Shown here: piece after piece, positions 22,291 to 32,944 of the stretch | Layout of the letters: every line of letters begins with the position of its first letter | Position numbering within the stretch: position 1 is the stretch's first letter | Assembly: GCF_914767665.1 (NCBI RefSeq) | Contig: NC_059503.1 | Span: forward strand, 11,532,001-11,596,000 | Reading direction: 5' to 3' | Length of the DNA stretch: 64,000 nt | Origin: Harmonia axyridis | Taxonomy: Eukaryota > Arthropoda > Insecta > Coleoptera > Coccinellidae | Position numbers and translations under genes: made by a program | Notes under the pieces: generated by a model | What the model saw: the letters and a program-made list of their open reading frames with translations, nothing else | The model's database searches: none | What the model was told of the DNA's origin: nothing

Positions 22291-24466
22291 ACACAGATAA
22301 TGTTCAGAATTAATCATAATAGAATACCAACAACACGAAGCGTTTTTCAATCCAGTTAATGGAACACCTTCCGCTGGCCCCTTGTATTTGAGTTCGTTAG
22401 ACTTCTAAGCGGGAAATATTCTTCGGTAATACTGACCGCTAATAAAATAAACATCAATTTCTAACTTTTGAGTGCCACTTTTCTAGTCTCGAACTTTCGG
22501 GTAGTTCAAGTTTTCATCCAGTTATTGCAAAGTTGAATACACCGGAGATATGGAATGAGCGTTAGGACAATCATCTGGAAGTAAACAAGAACTAAAATGA
22601 TAATCGGAAAGTTGAGAATTGAAAGTTAGTTTCGTCGTTCGGACTGAAAGGGTTGAACATCGTTTAACCTTCGAAAATCGCGTTATATTTGATGTTACTT
22701 AAGTGAATGACTCTTGGCGTGTTATTTTATTCCTAGATTATCCAAGCCTTCTTCTGACTAACATGGATTTGAATGGTCATAAAAATAAACTAACTGTGTT
22801 GATAAGACACTTCAGAACATACAAATTACGGTTTTATTTTTGAATAGGAGAATCACTCATCTTTGAATCTTTTTACTAGAAAATTTCGAAGCGACACGCA
22901 GTAGGCATATATCAAAGACAGAATACAATATTATACTACATAAGTATGAAGGATCCCAATTATTGTTCCCTGTAAATAGTTGACGTATGGTTACCTGTAT
23001 ATTTGGGAATTCATTAGTTCCTTGGAGCGTTGAGGACATGACGTTTACAACAGATTTAAAATGATCCAATTTCTGTTGTATCTGAATCTTAAGAGATGTT
23101 TTATTAGTTTTTCGGAATGTCGAGTGCATGTCATTTTCCATTGATTCAAAATGAAACTAATTTCTGTTGTGAATATAAAGATTTATTACTGATAATATGA
23201 TGGGTACCACATGTCCAGTAACTCGTGCAAAACATTCTTGGTTTAAGATTATTCTATGGTGAAAACCACCATAATTTCTAGGAACCACGAATTGTTTTAT
23301 GGGCGATACTGCCTAAACTTTTTTTCGGACAAGGGTGATACTTAGTACTTTCTCCTTATGTTTGCGCTCAGGAGTGTCTTAAAATGAACCTCAAGGTACC
23401 AAACCACGCTGAGATCCCTGGAATCGTACTGCCAGGGGTCTCTGTTGACTTGGGAGTGACGTAACACCATAAAGCAACTGGCCAGAGGCAATAAAGTGAC
23501 TTTACTTGGGTAATGGGTGAAAATGAAACATTATGTAAATATTTAAAGAATGCAACTGAATTGGTCCTGGATATTAATAATTTGAAATTGGTCCTTATTA
23601 GAACTCAGAAGAAGATAATTGGTTGGCTGATAAATATTGGCGCATTCGCCATTTTGTAACCATAGTATGATGATATCTGCGATTCGAAGCGACGTACGTT
23701 TCAAATCACATACATCATTAGCAACACGTTGATGGGAAGTCACGTAATAACCGGATTGTTTGCCTTCATCAGGTTAACACAGCGTAGTTGCTGATATAGC
23801 CAATACAGATATTACAATAATAATTCACCGCAACAATTCCCAGGCAGTTATTATTCAAAATTGCTCCCTTGTATTCCGAGGCTCTAGTTTTACGACAAGC
23901 CTGCTAGACTTCTGTAAACAGTGATGATTATTTCGACACATTACCTGCAGCAACACTACGCGTATAACGACACAAATAACTGTTCCCTCAGCGGTACAAT
24001 TCATAACTGAAATAAGACCTCGATTCAGCTCGTACGAGGGACAAAACGTTCCGATAAAAATTGAATATTGCCCTCCGAGGGATAATTTGCGGGTCCTAAG
24101 TTTGTTAGTTATATTACGGAGCTGTTTATGACCCTTAGGTATCAGAAAGTATCAAAGGATTATCTCCCACAAATTAACTAGCTACGGAATATCTCCATTA
24201 TACTACCGCATAATTCTTGATACATTGTGCTCGGTATCGCAGAATACCCCAAGCGGTTAACCTACGTTAATAATTTGTGCACACAAAATAATGTGGTGGA
24301 CTCCTGGTTTTATGTTCAGACATTTTCTACACATGGGACAGTCCTGATGAGATTAATTGGGTCTGTTGGGCGACCCTTGATTGCTAGAATATGGATAAGT
24401 TGCTCAGGTAGAAAACTGAGGCGTTAATTAAGGCAAAATTTTTCAGAATGACAATTTCTTGTTTAT
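22291..24466. other. No gene recognised
   Basis: The minus frame at 22857-23141 (94 codons) and the frame at 23543-23743 have no motif I can name. Nothing else structured was seen. Confidence 0.45.
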
Positions 24467-25086
24467 TTGTCCAACACAATTAATGCCCTTCAAAGATTAG
24501 CTGGTTCTTCATGGGGTGCTGATGCCAGCACTCTTCAAACGGCAGCTTTGGCCTTGGTTTTTTCTCCTGCTGAATACTGTTGTTCTGTCTGGTTTAATAG
24601 TGCTCATGTTCATAGAATTGATGCAAAGTTAAACGTGTCTATGAGAAGTATCAGTAGAACTATTAGATCTACACCGTCACATTGGTTAGCAGTGCTATCA
24701 CATATACTTCCACTTCTTATTCGTAGACAGGCGTCAAGAAATATTGGGCAAAATTTCTTTTCTACCTGATTTCATTTCCAATTGTATCTAACCTCGCATA
24801 TACAAGAACTGTCAGGTTAAAGACACGCAAACCTTCTTGGATGAATAACTTCCTTCATCTAATGAAAGTGACAAGGAAATTTGGCGTTCGGAATGGAGTT
24901 CTTGTAATGTCCTCAACAAAAGTCTAATCGTTGATCCTACAGAGAACGTGCAGAAGAGACCTTTCACAACTTGGTGAATACTTGTCCAATTTATAAATTT
25001 CATGGTATTTTCCAAGCTATCCATTCAGTTTCAGATTCTTTTTTAGAATGGGACGCTAAGTTCCTATCAATATAATGAAAACTAAC
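24467..25086 (+). mobile_element. Non-LTR retrotransposon ORF2 C-terminus (family A, copy 2)
   Basis: The plus-strand frame at 24467-24769 (100 codons) reads LQRLAGSSWGADASTLQTAA, AEYCCSVWFNSAHVHRIDAK and a LIRRQ block. This is the linker after the RT palm in jockey/RTE-type ORF2. Coding then decays through 24810-24975 (EIWRSEW-like) with an internal deletion. The final block ends ATGAAAACTAACATT at 25086, as in copy 1 (1995-2722). No catalytic RT motif is present. Confidence 0.75.
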
Positions 25087-25332
25087 ATTCTGCTTCTGAC
25101 CCACAGAGCCTGTAAATCTCATCTGCTAACTTCCCATACGGTATAAATGATGTTTGTATCGACAGTGCTCTGTCAGCAGTCCCACCATAATCCGAATCTC
25201 AGCTCGTTACAGCTTCAACAGCTTTCTGGCAAAGGTAGCTGAAATCATCACGAATTTCTTGGTCTGAGTAAGTTCAGGAGTGTTTGTCCAGTAGGTTATC
25301 TTGTAATTCAGCTCCCATTGCTGGACCGCTGC
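25087..25332 (-). mobile_element. I/R1-type non-LTR fragment (family C, copy 3)
   Basis: Minus-strand match to the middle of family C copies 1 and 2 (RAEIRIMVGLLTEHCRYKHH region and the AYERFVTDFS-type upstream block). It runs from within the zinc-knuckle coding at 25087 back to about 25332 and is truncated at both ends. It directly abuts the 3' end of the family A copy at 25086. Confidence 0.75.
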
Positions 25333-25339
25333 CTCTAAT

Positions 25340-25940
25340 GACTCTAAAAATGGTTGCAAAATAGTTATTTATGCAACTCGTGCAAAAATTGTTTATTGCA
25401 CTCGACGTGAAATTGTCCGACGAGGCCGTTAGGCCGAGTTGGACAACACGTTGGACAACACGTTGTATAGAACATTTTTTTTTACGTTCATGCAAAAAGC
25501 AAAAATGATTTATTGAGGTGCGGCACTAGGTGTAAGGAAATGAAAAGCGCAACTTGAATACTTTATTATTAATATCGATTTGCATTGAAACAGGAACTAA
25601 TACGTTACGAACAATTTAACTCAAACTTTATTTTTACCCTCAATGTTGAAAGTGAATGAACAATTGGTGCAATTTTCAATATGAATATTTCGTAGTGAAG
25701 TACTTCTTAAATCCACTTCTTGATTTGTTACTGCTGTAAACGTACTAGTACTTGGTAACTGTACATCGTTATTTCCTTCAGGCTGAAATATCCCTCCGCT
25801 ATTGTCGACGATTTCCATCAGCACGTTGAAATAGAATGACAGATGAGTGCAATAAAAACTCTACTGCACTAGTGCAATAAAGAACTTCTTTTTCCACTAA
25901 ATATAGTTCAATAAAGTTTTTCTTTTTGCATGAATGTAGA
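25340..25940 (-). mobile_element. Crypton-like C-terminal fragment within inverted repeats
   Basis: The minus frame at 25621-25824 (67 codons) ends with a SLRNIHIENCTNCSFTFNIE block. It resembles the asparagine/cysteine-rich tail I associate with insect Crypton-type tyrosine recombinases. The recombinase catalytic Arg/Tyr region is not visible. About 22-bp imperfect inverted repeats, ACGTTCATGCAAAAAGCAAA at 25482 and its complement at 25916-25938, enclose it. A 12-bp tandem duplication (TTGGACAACACG) sits at about 25437-25460. The family call is tentative. Confidence 0.35.
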
Positions 25941-27763
25941 AAAATACGTTAAATGTTACCGCACTAAAATTATACGATAAATTGATTAACCAAAATGATT
26001 TAAAAACTCAGTTTCTAATGAGTTGAAACATTTCAAAGCCTCATTCCCCAAGTCAGGTAGAAAAACACCGAAAATTATAAATATGAATCCACTCAAAAGT
26101 CGAGTCGACCTAACCAACCCCTTTCCGGGTTCTGACAGTCCCAACCCTTTAAATCCCCGAATATTTCACAAACCGAGAATATAGATGTCTGGTAATCCGA
26201 TGCGGGTGATCTGAAAAGAGGGGATATCCAGCGGAAATATTCTTTGGGCGCAATCTCGATCTGCATTCTTGGGTTTTTCTTTGATGATTTCTTTTATTTA
26301 GCAAATCGGAACGCTGAATTTTCACTTTTTTTCTCCTTCTCCGTCCGGAAGAACGTAATCTGCGGAAATGCGAATGAACCTACGCTTCCTTTGGGTTTGG
26401 TCTGCTGGTTTTGGAGGCGATGTTATCAGTCTTTCGTTTATTCAAATATTTTGGCGGTCTTGAAACTGTAGGTGTTTTTGGAGTCATCTCTTATAGTTTA
26501 CGGCAAAAAGAACTTTTTCAGATGGGGTGCTATGTCAAATTTTTCAATGGACATAGAAATTATAAAATAGTTGAAAACATTTTAAATTTCTTGGAAAAAA
26601 CACTACAAGGTAGTACTGGATGCTTAGGTTTTATGAGATACCTACTCCTAGATTACTGAATACACCAGGACTTGGGCAATTTAACAATTCCGTTTTACAA
26701 AGAGAACTCATTATTATTGGACAGCTAACGAGCACTATTGGTATAAGGACCTTCTTTATCACATGAGCCTATCGACAAATGAAATTTGAAGACTGCAAAT
26801 GAGCATAAAATAACAGAGCACATGTGATTATCTCCACAAATTACCAATCTAAGAAATACCCTTCTGAAGAAGTGATAGCAAATACTCATGGATGTTGTAA
26901 AATTTTTCAATATGTCCGACAATCTGGTTGGAAACATTTGAGCAGGGTAAATACTGCAAGAGCGAACAGGTGGTAGTTCTCAAAGGTTGATTTCTAGTCC
27001 ATCTACCTCTACATATAATCTATTTGATTGACATTTGGAATATTTTCCTCATCCATACAAGCAAATTTCGTTAATTGCAAGAGCATTCAAAAAAGGACTG
27101 AAAGTTCCTGTTCCTCAACCTCTATCAGCGTATCCAAAATGAACAATAACATTTAATTTTGTTCATCCCACTTCCTTAACTTCGAATTGACCGTGTTCGT
27201 GTCTTCGGAAAGTACAGATCCGCACAGGCAGCCTACAATAAAGACATTCCCTCCTGCATATTTCACAATGGAGGAAAAACAGAAATCGTCCCACTCACGA
27301 AATTGGTTCATTCATTTCCGTAATTGAGTTTCCCATGAAAACAATTAAAGCATCAAACCAAGTTCTGAGCAAATAATCCAATCACGGGAGAGTTGTTGAG
27401 GCGTGAAAGGCGCACAATGCATTCATAAGTAGGAACAGGAACAGGATGGGAGGTTGTGAGAACGATTATAATAGGGAGTGTTTCCTGGATAATTGCTGCT
27501 AGTTCTTTCTCGACTCATTTCGTTCGCGGTGCATTGGACGGGGTTTGGTAAACCTCGTTCATCGCTTACGTAGTTGTTATTACGGGTTGGAAAAATGAGG
27601 GGTGTTTTTGATAGACGTTATACACGACAAAAAAAGAATTAGCGTGGGTTTTTACATGTTAATAACGTTTCGCTCAATCGGAGTTACGGTTTATAGGTTA
27701 CTATGGTTACTACAAAATTTTGAAGAAATAACAGTAATTAGTCTAGACATCTGTAGACATTAT
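25941..27763. other. No gene recognised; GC-richer at 26050-26420 and 27170-27560
   Basis: Short frames at 26244-26471, 26411-26659 (plus) and 26725-26937 (minus) have no domain. Nothing repeated was noticed. Confidence 0.45.
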
Positions 27764-28556
27764 ACACTGTGTCCCTAAAGTATGGAACAAATTCATTTTT
27801 AGCTAAACAGACTATTTGAATAAATAATCCTGAAACACGTCGATTTTTGATTTCAAATTACCGTATTTCATAATAATAATCTAATATACAGGGTGAATTA
27901 CTTTCGAGTACTTAATGACGTCACCGTCATTTTTTTTAATGGAACACCCCCATTTCGTCTCAATTTTCCGATTACTCTAACTGAGCTAATTCCAAAAATG
28001 TATCACATGTTGATTCCAATTGGTACAGGGTGGACAAAATACAATAGTTTTGTGTGTGCTCATAAAGTAACGCGTAACATTCTTTATTAGTTAAATTAAC
28101 AATATTACCAAAAATACCCATTGTCTAGCGGCAATTGGTTTGAATGTAACACCCTGTAGTTTCTTATATTTTTAGATTACTAAAAATTTGATGTTTCCAA
28201 ACATGTTTGGTACTTGTGGTCTAGCAGACAGAGTATGAGGTCACACAAAACTATTGTATTTTTGTCCACCCTGTACCAATTGGAATCAACATGTGATACA
28301 TTTTTGGAATCAGCTCAGCTACAGTAATCGAAAAATTGAGACGAAATGGGGGTGTTCCATTTAAAAAAATGACGGTGACGTCATTACTCGAAAGTAATTC
28401 ACCCTGTATTACCATTACTCGAAAGTAATTCACCCTGTATTATTATTTTAAAATATGGAAAATCAACATAAAAGATCGACGTGTTTCAGGACTATTTCTT
28501 AAAATGGTCTGTTTAGCTAAAAATGAATTTGTTCCCTACTTTACAAACACAGCGTA
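27764..28556. mobile_element. Foldback element with ~300-bp inverted arms
   Basis: The left arm (27764-28057) and right arm (28242-28556) are near-perfect complements, separated by a 184-bp spacer. The outer ends read ACACTGTGTCCC and the complement of ACGCTGTGTTTG. The same short frame (GTPPFRLNF...KMYHMLIPIGTGWTK) therefore appears on the plus strand at 27893-28090 and the minus strand at 28251-28433. The right arm carries an extra tandem copy of a ~32-bp unit (CATTACTCGAAAGTAATTCA) at 28381-28441. No transposase is recognised; a foldback-type or long-TIR MITE is the simplest reading. Confidence 0.9.
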
Positions 28557-28799
28557 TGAGAAAGTTTACACGATCATTCATGACATTATTTTACAAGCTA
28601 TAGTTTGAATATGTATTTTCCGAATTATCGAAATGAAAGTTCACAAAACTCGGACTGGAGTGCTCTTTTATTTCTGCGCTTAGTGTTCCCTTGGACACAA
28701 TACGACTCGATATTGTAGATATCTATTGTGAATAGCAAATATTATTTTATAGTTGTGCTATAAATATAAATAATAAATTGCTATAGGTATAGTGAGGCA

Positions 28800-29000
28800 A
28801 TTTGATCGCTCCTATTGATTGAAGTTGTGCTCATTTGGTTTTGGGTGTGATTAAGAGACGTTTGAGAATATTCAATCAAACACCGTCGAATGATTTTACA
28901 GTCATCAAGAATATGAGAGAGGTTTTTAATGATATCGACAATAACGTTTGTCTGAACTCTGTGGCACATTTTAAAAAAACTGAAGAAGAACATTTTGCGA
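28800..29000 (+). mobile_element. Possible DDE transposase C-terminal relic
   Basis: The frame from about 28835 reads VLGVIKRRLR and later SVAHFKKTEEEHF. This loosely matches the end of IS630/pogo-type transposases, where the third acidic residue is followed by a W-x-x-I/V-K helix. Upstream a PID-stop-SCAHL string could be the decayed acidic motif. Evidence is weak. Confidence 0.28.
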
Positions 29001-29004
29001 TCAA

Positions 29005-29698
29005 ATATGACGAAAATAAACTAGATCACTCCAATCTCAAATTTTTTCTAATCTTCCATGTGTTGAAAGCTATAATTTGTGCACACTCCGCACTATTGAA
29101 TTGAACCTCCACTTTATTTAAAGTTTTCACCATCATTATCCAGAGTGTGTAGATCTCAGAATAAAAAGGAGGTCAATGGTATTCAGATTCAGGCAACGAG
29201 TCCTCGAATACGAAAATGAAGAACAATACGATACAGCTGAGAAGATATGGGCGTATCTCAGATTTTGTCTGAACTTGAGACGTTCACGATTCTTTGCTGC
29301 CTGAATATAATACGAACAAGATTTGACGACTACTGACTACGGTTACCAAGGGAAACCACGAAATGAGGCTCATAAACGACAGAGACTGGAGACACTTTCC
29401 ATTCAATGCATCGGAAAAGGAAATGAGTTGAGAAGTAGAAGCAATTGTTTCACGGAACGTTTGCTTCTGTCTGGGAGTTCAACATAATGAAAATAAGCAG
29501 AATCCGATCTTCCACGAATCTGGATGAGGATCACTTCGAAAACAGTCCTCAAGGTCGGGATTTGAGAGGAGGTGGAACAAAAAAGTGTTTCATATTTCCA
29601 ATAGCGACTCGTTGGCGAATTTCGACTATAATGTAAATTTTTTCTACCTACTGGCTTTGTGAGATTGAATGTATTCATTATTTCTTTCCTGAATAATA
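29005..29698. other. No gene recognised
   Basis: Plus- and minus-strand frames at 29403-29711 and 29445-29636 overlap antisense and show no domain. Confidence 0.5.
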
Positions 29699-30763
29699 AA
29701 CTAACTGCCAAAGAAATTTCAACACCCAGAAGGAGGTGTTAAAATTTCAAATTTTTTTCGATAAGACGTAAAGGCTTTTTTATGTTTTATGTTTTTGTTA
29801 GTTAAATATAGTTGAATATTGTAGTCGTTTTTCACAAGTTTTCAAATTTACAACAAACCATATGTTTCGAGGAGATCCAAATTCGATATTCAGTTGTATT
29901 TAAAATACCTAGAGCGCGTGTACGCGGAATCCTGTATCTTTCCGAACAGTTCACCAATGGATAAGGTCTTTTGGACTGCAGCTTTATAGACCACCATCTT
30001 GTGTTACCTTTAACGGTTGAGCATCGCCGGCAACGATTACAGTGGTGAGGAGAACGTCAACATTGGAATGTTGAATGACATCAGGTAGTCTTTTCAGATG
30101 AATATCGATTCTCCTTGGCTGCACATGGCTGAATAAGGGTTAGACAACGTCTGGGAGAAAGACGTGAACCACAGTTTGATGTTGAGCGTCATATACACCG
30201 GACAGTAGGCACATGCAAGTAGGTCACCTTAAGTCTTCATTCGAGGTAAAATGAAAAGGCTGCGTTACTTTCAAGAAATAGTGAAGCCATATGTTCTCCC
30301 TTACCTTAACCGTCTCCAGAATCCAATATTTCAGCAAGATAATGCCCGACCTCATGTTGCCAGAGTTAGTTTAAACAATTTCGAAGAGACCCATGTGGAT
30401 CTTTTGCAATGGCCGCCCAGATCCCCTGACCTTTCGCCCATAGAGCATGTTTGGGACATCATGGGTAGAAGGTTGGAAATATACCACCGCATGGACTTTG
30501 ACGGCTCTGAGACATGAAGTACAGGTTGCTTGGGATAGTATCCCATCTTATTGCATCAATGCCGAGACGTGTTGGAGAGTGTATAGATAATCGCAGTGGA
30601 CAAACACATTAATAACAAATTTAAAAAAAAAAAATTGTAAGCCCTCCGTTTTTTCTCCAAACAATAATTTACTCCTTGCTATACTATCTATGTTTCTCCA
30701 AAACAATAAAATGAAATTTAAAAAACCTCTTTCTGGGTGTTGCAGTTTTTTCGTCAGTTAGTT
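29699..30763 (+). mobile_element. Tc1-type element (DD34E), decayed
   Basis: The terminal inverted repeat on the left begins AACTAACTGCCAAAGAAATT and runs on to AACACCCAGAAGGAGGT. The right end is the complement of AACTAACTGACGAAAAAACT plus CAACACCCAGAAAGAGGT. TA lies immediately outside each end (29697-29698 and 30764-30765). The inverted match continues a further ~8 bp outwards (CTGAATA), so the true border may be slightly wider. The length of 1065 bp is shorter than an intact Tc1-like element. Confidence 0.9.
30080..30517 (+). pseudogene. Tc1-like transposase pseudogene
   Basis: The best frame, 30251-30517, gives IFQQDNARPHVARVSL and WPPRSPDLSPIEHVW. Asp30 and Glu65 are 34 residues apart, the DD34E arrangement of Tc1 transposases. 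The first catalytic Asp is readable upstream as VFSDEYRFS near 30087-30113, but in a different frame and followed by stops (an ERREPQFDVERH-like stretch at 30155-30185). The N-terminal paired-like DNA-binding domain is not recognisable. The frame stops after DGSET because of a frameshift. Such enzymes insert at TA dinucleotides. Confidence 0.88.
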
Positions 30764-30821
30764 TACTATTCAGAAAAAAATAATGTATATTTTCCTTGAA
30801 TAGTATATTCTAAAATAAAAA

Positions 30822-31240
30822 ATAATTACGCATTGAATTCGTGAATTATTCCAGCCGAAATCGATTTCACATCAACAAAATTAAGATAAATTGCGAATAA
30901 TGTCACAGATCATTTCACTTTCTAAATTATATCATATTGACTATTGATGTGTATTGAATTTTGCCAGGATTGGTCTGTGCAGACAACCATAAAACAAAAA
31001 ATATAACTGAAAACAATGCTGTAATGAGTCCATTACACGATTAGATTAGATTAAAGGAATATGTAGAACTAAAATTCGTCATTCAATTAGTCTCGGGCCT
31101 AACGCACAGGTGGCTCTGCCAATCATACCTGACATATCTCTATTTTTCTCATTAGTACCAAAAGATGTTAGTTCAAAAGATGCGTGTCAAAATTTCATTG
31201 TTTTTAGTACTGTAATGCATCACCATATTGAAATGGAGAA
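30822..31240 (+). mobile_element. Crypton-like remnant, copy 2, interrupted by an insertion
   Basis: Matches 748-1019: the ATTACGCATTGAATTCGTGA block, a decayed N-terminal frame (AEIDFTSTKLR-stop-IANNV), the AAAATATAACTGAAAACAAT block, and the left hairpin arm GTAATGAGTCCATTAC at 31021-31036. The match then breaks for about 165 bp (31037-31200) and resumes at TTTTTAGTACTGTAATG. The inserted piece contains (TTAGA)n and a mariner leader fragment. Confidence 0.6.
31105..31197 (+). mobile_element. mariner 5' leader fragment
   Basis: The text CTAACGCACAGGTGGCTCTG and GATGCGTGTCAAAATTTCA matches the untranslated leader of mariner copy 2 (45833-45920: CTGACGCACAGATTGCGGTG, GATACGTGTCAAAATTTGAC). 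No terminal repeat or coding part remains. It lies inside the insertion that splits the Crypton-like remnant. Confidence 0.6.
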
Positions 31241-31736
31241 ATTTCATTAAACCTCATACGAAATTGTATCACGCTAAAGTGGATCACCCACTCCAATATT
31301 TGCCGTCACTTAATCACAATTAGTATTTCCGATCCCACATAATTGCATAAGGACAAGGTAATTCCTCTATCGATGAACCACAAAAGGTCCATATAGAAAA
31401 TGGAAGAGGAAACATAACGCCCAAAATCTCATTTCCACAACGACGCGACGCGAGATATCATACCGTTCCACATTGTAGCGCGCAAATCACACACACATCC
31501 GATTTTCTAATCAAGAGATTATGCCATACTTAATGGAAATTTACACAGCGGTCCTCAGAAGCGTAAGATTAGATACGGAGTCATCAGGTAATCGAAACTT
31601 GAATCGTCTGTGTGCTGAGGGAGGCAGAGTGAAAGTAAACTCCTTTGATCAACGCGATGTGTATACTTAACACAGATGATGAGACCTGGCGTATAATTCG
31701 GGCGCCGCGACGTCCTGACAGACTCGGAGATCTCAC
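31241..31736. other. No gene recognised; possible intron side of the exon at 31737
   Basis: If the exon at 31737-32177 is real, this is the start of its downstream intron. The open frame continues 50 codons past the donor to 31584, but in less protein-like sequence. Confidence 0.35.
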
Positions 31737-32177
31737 CGCCGGCGCAGCCTTGCCGTGTTTGCTATTTTCTGGATCAGTGATTTTGCCAAGATTTACATTA
31801 AATTTACCGTCCCTTTGGTAGCCATCTGCAAATATACTCGGCATATAATCAACATGTTGAAAAAACGGGAACGGATCATGTTCCCGGATATTCATGATGT
31901 GGCCCGGGGCTAGGGGGAGGGGGGAATGTGTTTCCTCCCCCTCCGATGGGGTCGATTCGTCGGCTGAGTTGCCAATTAATTCATCGAGTCCGTAAATTTT
32001 TCGTTTTTCTCGATGGGTTATGTCGGGAACGATTTTCGCTCGGGGCGTACGCATGGTTGTTGCCCAAGGGGTGATCCTGTCTGAGGTTTTTGTGTTCTTT
32101 TTTTTACACGAAGTTCCTGTGCTTTCGACAATAATAACTTCAACCTCTGGTTTATTTTTCTTTAAAATTCGTTTGTG
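31737..32177 (-). CDS. Candidate host-gene exon, unknown protein
   Basis: One minus-strand frame is open for 147 codons, from a TTAG ending at 32178 to a good splice donor (GCG|GTGAGA) at 31737/31736. Both borders fall in the same phase. An in-frame ATG at 32054 (CAACCATG context) could instead be the start, giving 106 codons. The upstream part is lysine-rich with a VEVIIVEST strand. Then come KRKIYGLDELIG, a Ser/Glu-rich linker (ADESTPSEGEE) and an aromatic block (PFPFFQHVDYMPSIF). Composition is unlike the surrounding transposon remnants and unusually GC-rich. I do not recognise the family. Weak points are the poor pyrimidine tract before the acceptor and the lack of any partner exon in the window. 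A chance frame or a promoter-proximal first exon are alternatives. Confidence 0.38.
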
Positions 32178-32359
32178 CTAATATAATTCCTAAATTTCAG
32201 ATTTCCATTGATGTTTTGTCTTCTTTCAAGTGTTGGTTAAATGAATCGTTTGAGAAAGAATTGAATTTTTACGCTTTATATTATCGGATAATTGAACTAC
32301 ATAATTTAAATTAAAAATAATCAACAGTTTCTTTTGAAAATAGGTATGAGAATGGGTGA

Positions 32360-32944
32360 CTAAGCTACAGAAATCCCTTTCATCTTCGCCTTGCAAGCAG
32401 CTGTTCATAAGCAAACAAATACCATTCATCATATCTCGGCTTCAACTCGTACGGCACCCAATTTCCTTGTTTCTGGATCAATCCGATTACTTTCAGATGT
32501 TTTGAAATGGCTTGTTGCTTCACTCCCAATGATCCTGTCAATTCTTGTTGCGTTTGACTTGAGTCTTGTTCAAGTAATGCCTCCAATTCATGCTGGTCTT
32601 CGACGTCAAAATTACCGTTCTTGAAGCGTTGTAACTACTCTAAGTACGTTATTTCACTAACAACGTCCTTATCATAGGTATTTGAGACAATTCGATGAGC
32701 CTCAGCCGCAGATTTCTTCATATTAAAGCAGAAAATTAAAACCTGCCGAAAATGACGATGATTTGGCTCGCAAGCTTACATGTATAATCGAGAATAACTT
32801 AATGATGCAGACACAAATCGAATAATATTTTGATGGCGTTATGTTTACAAATATCTAAGCTTATTGTATGACATCTACAATCTATTTTTTCGACCGCTAC
32901 AGCCATCTACATATTGCAAAACGGTGGAAGCAAAGTTGTACACC
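32360..32944 (-). mobile_element. Mos1/mauritiana-like mariner, 5' half (copy 1)
   Basis: The right border at 32944 is the complement of GGTGTACAACTTTGCTTCCA, with TA outside it. Minus-strand coding includes NMKKSAAEAHRI, then the frame at 32380-32586 with SSQTQQELTGSLGVKQQAIS (the helix-turn-helix) and QKQGNWVPYELKPR. It stops before the first catalytic Asp, so only the DNA-binding half remains. The left end is truncated near 32360. Confidence 0.85.
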
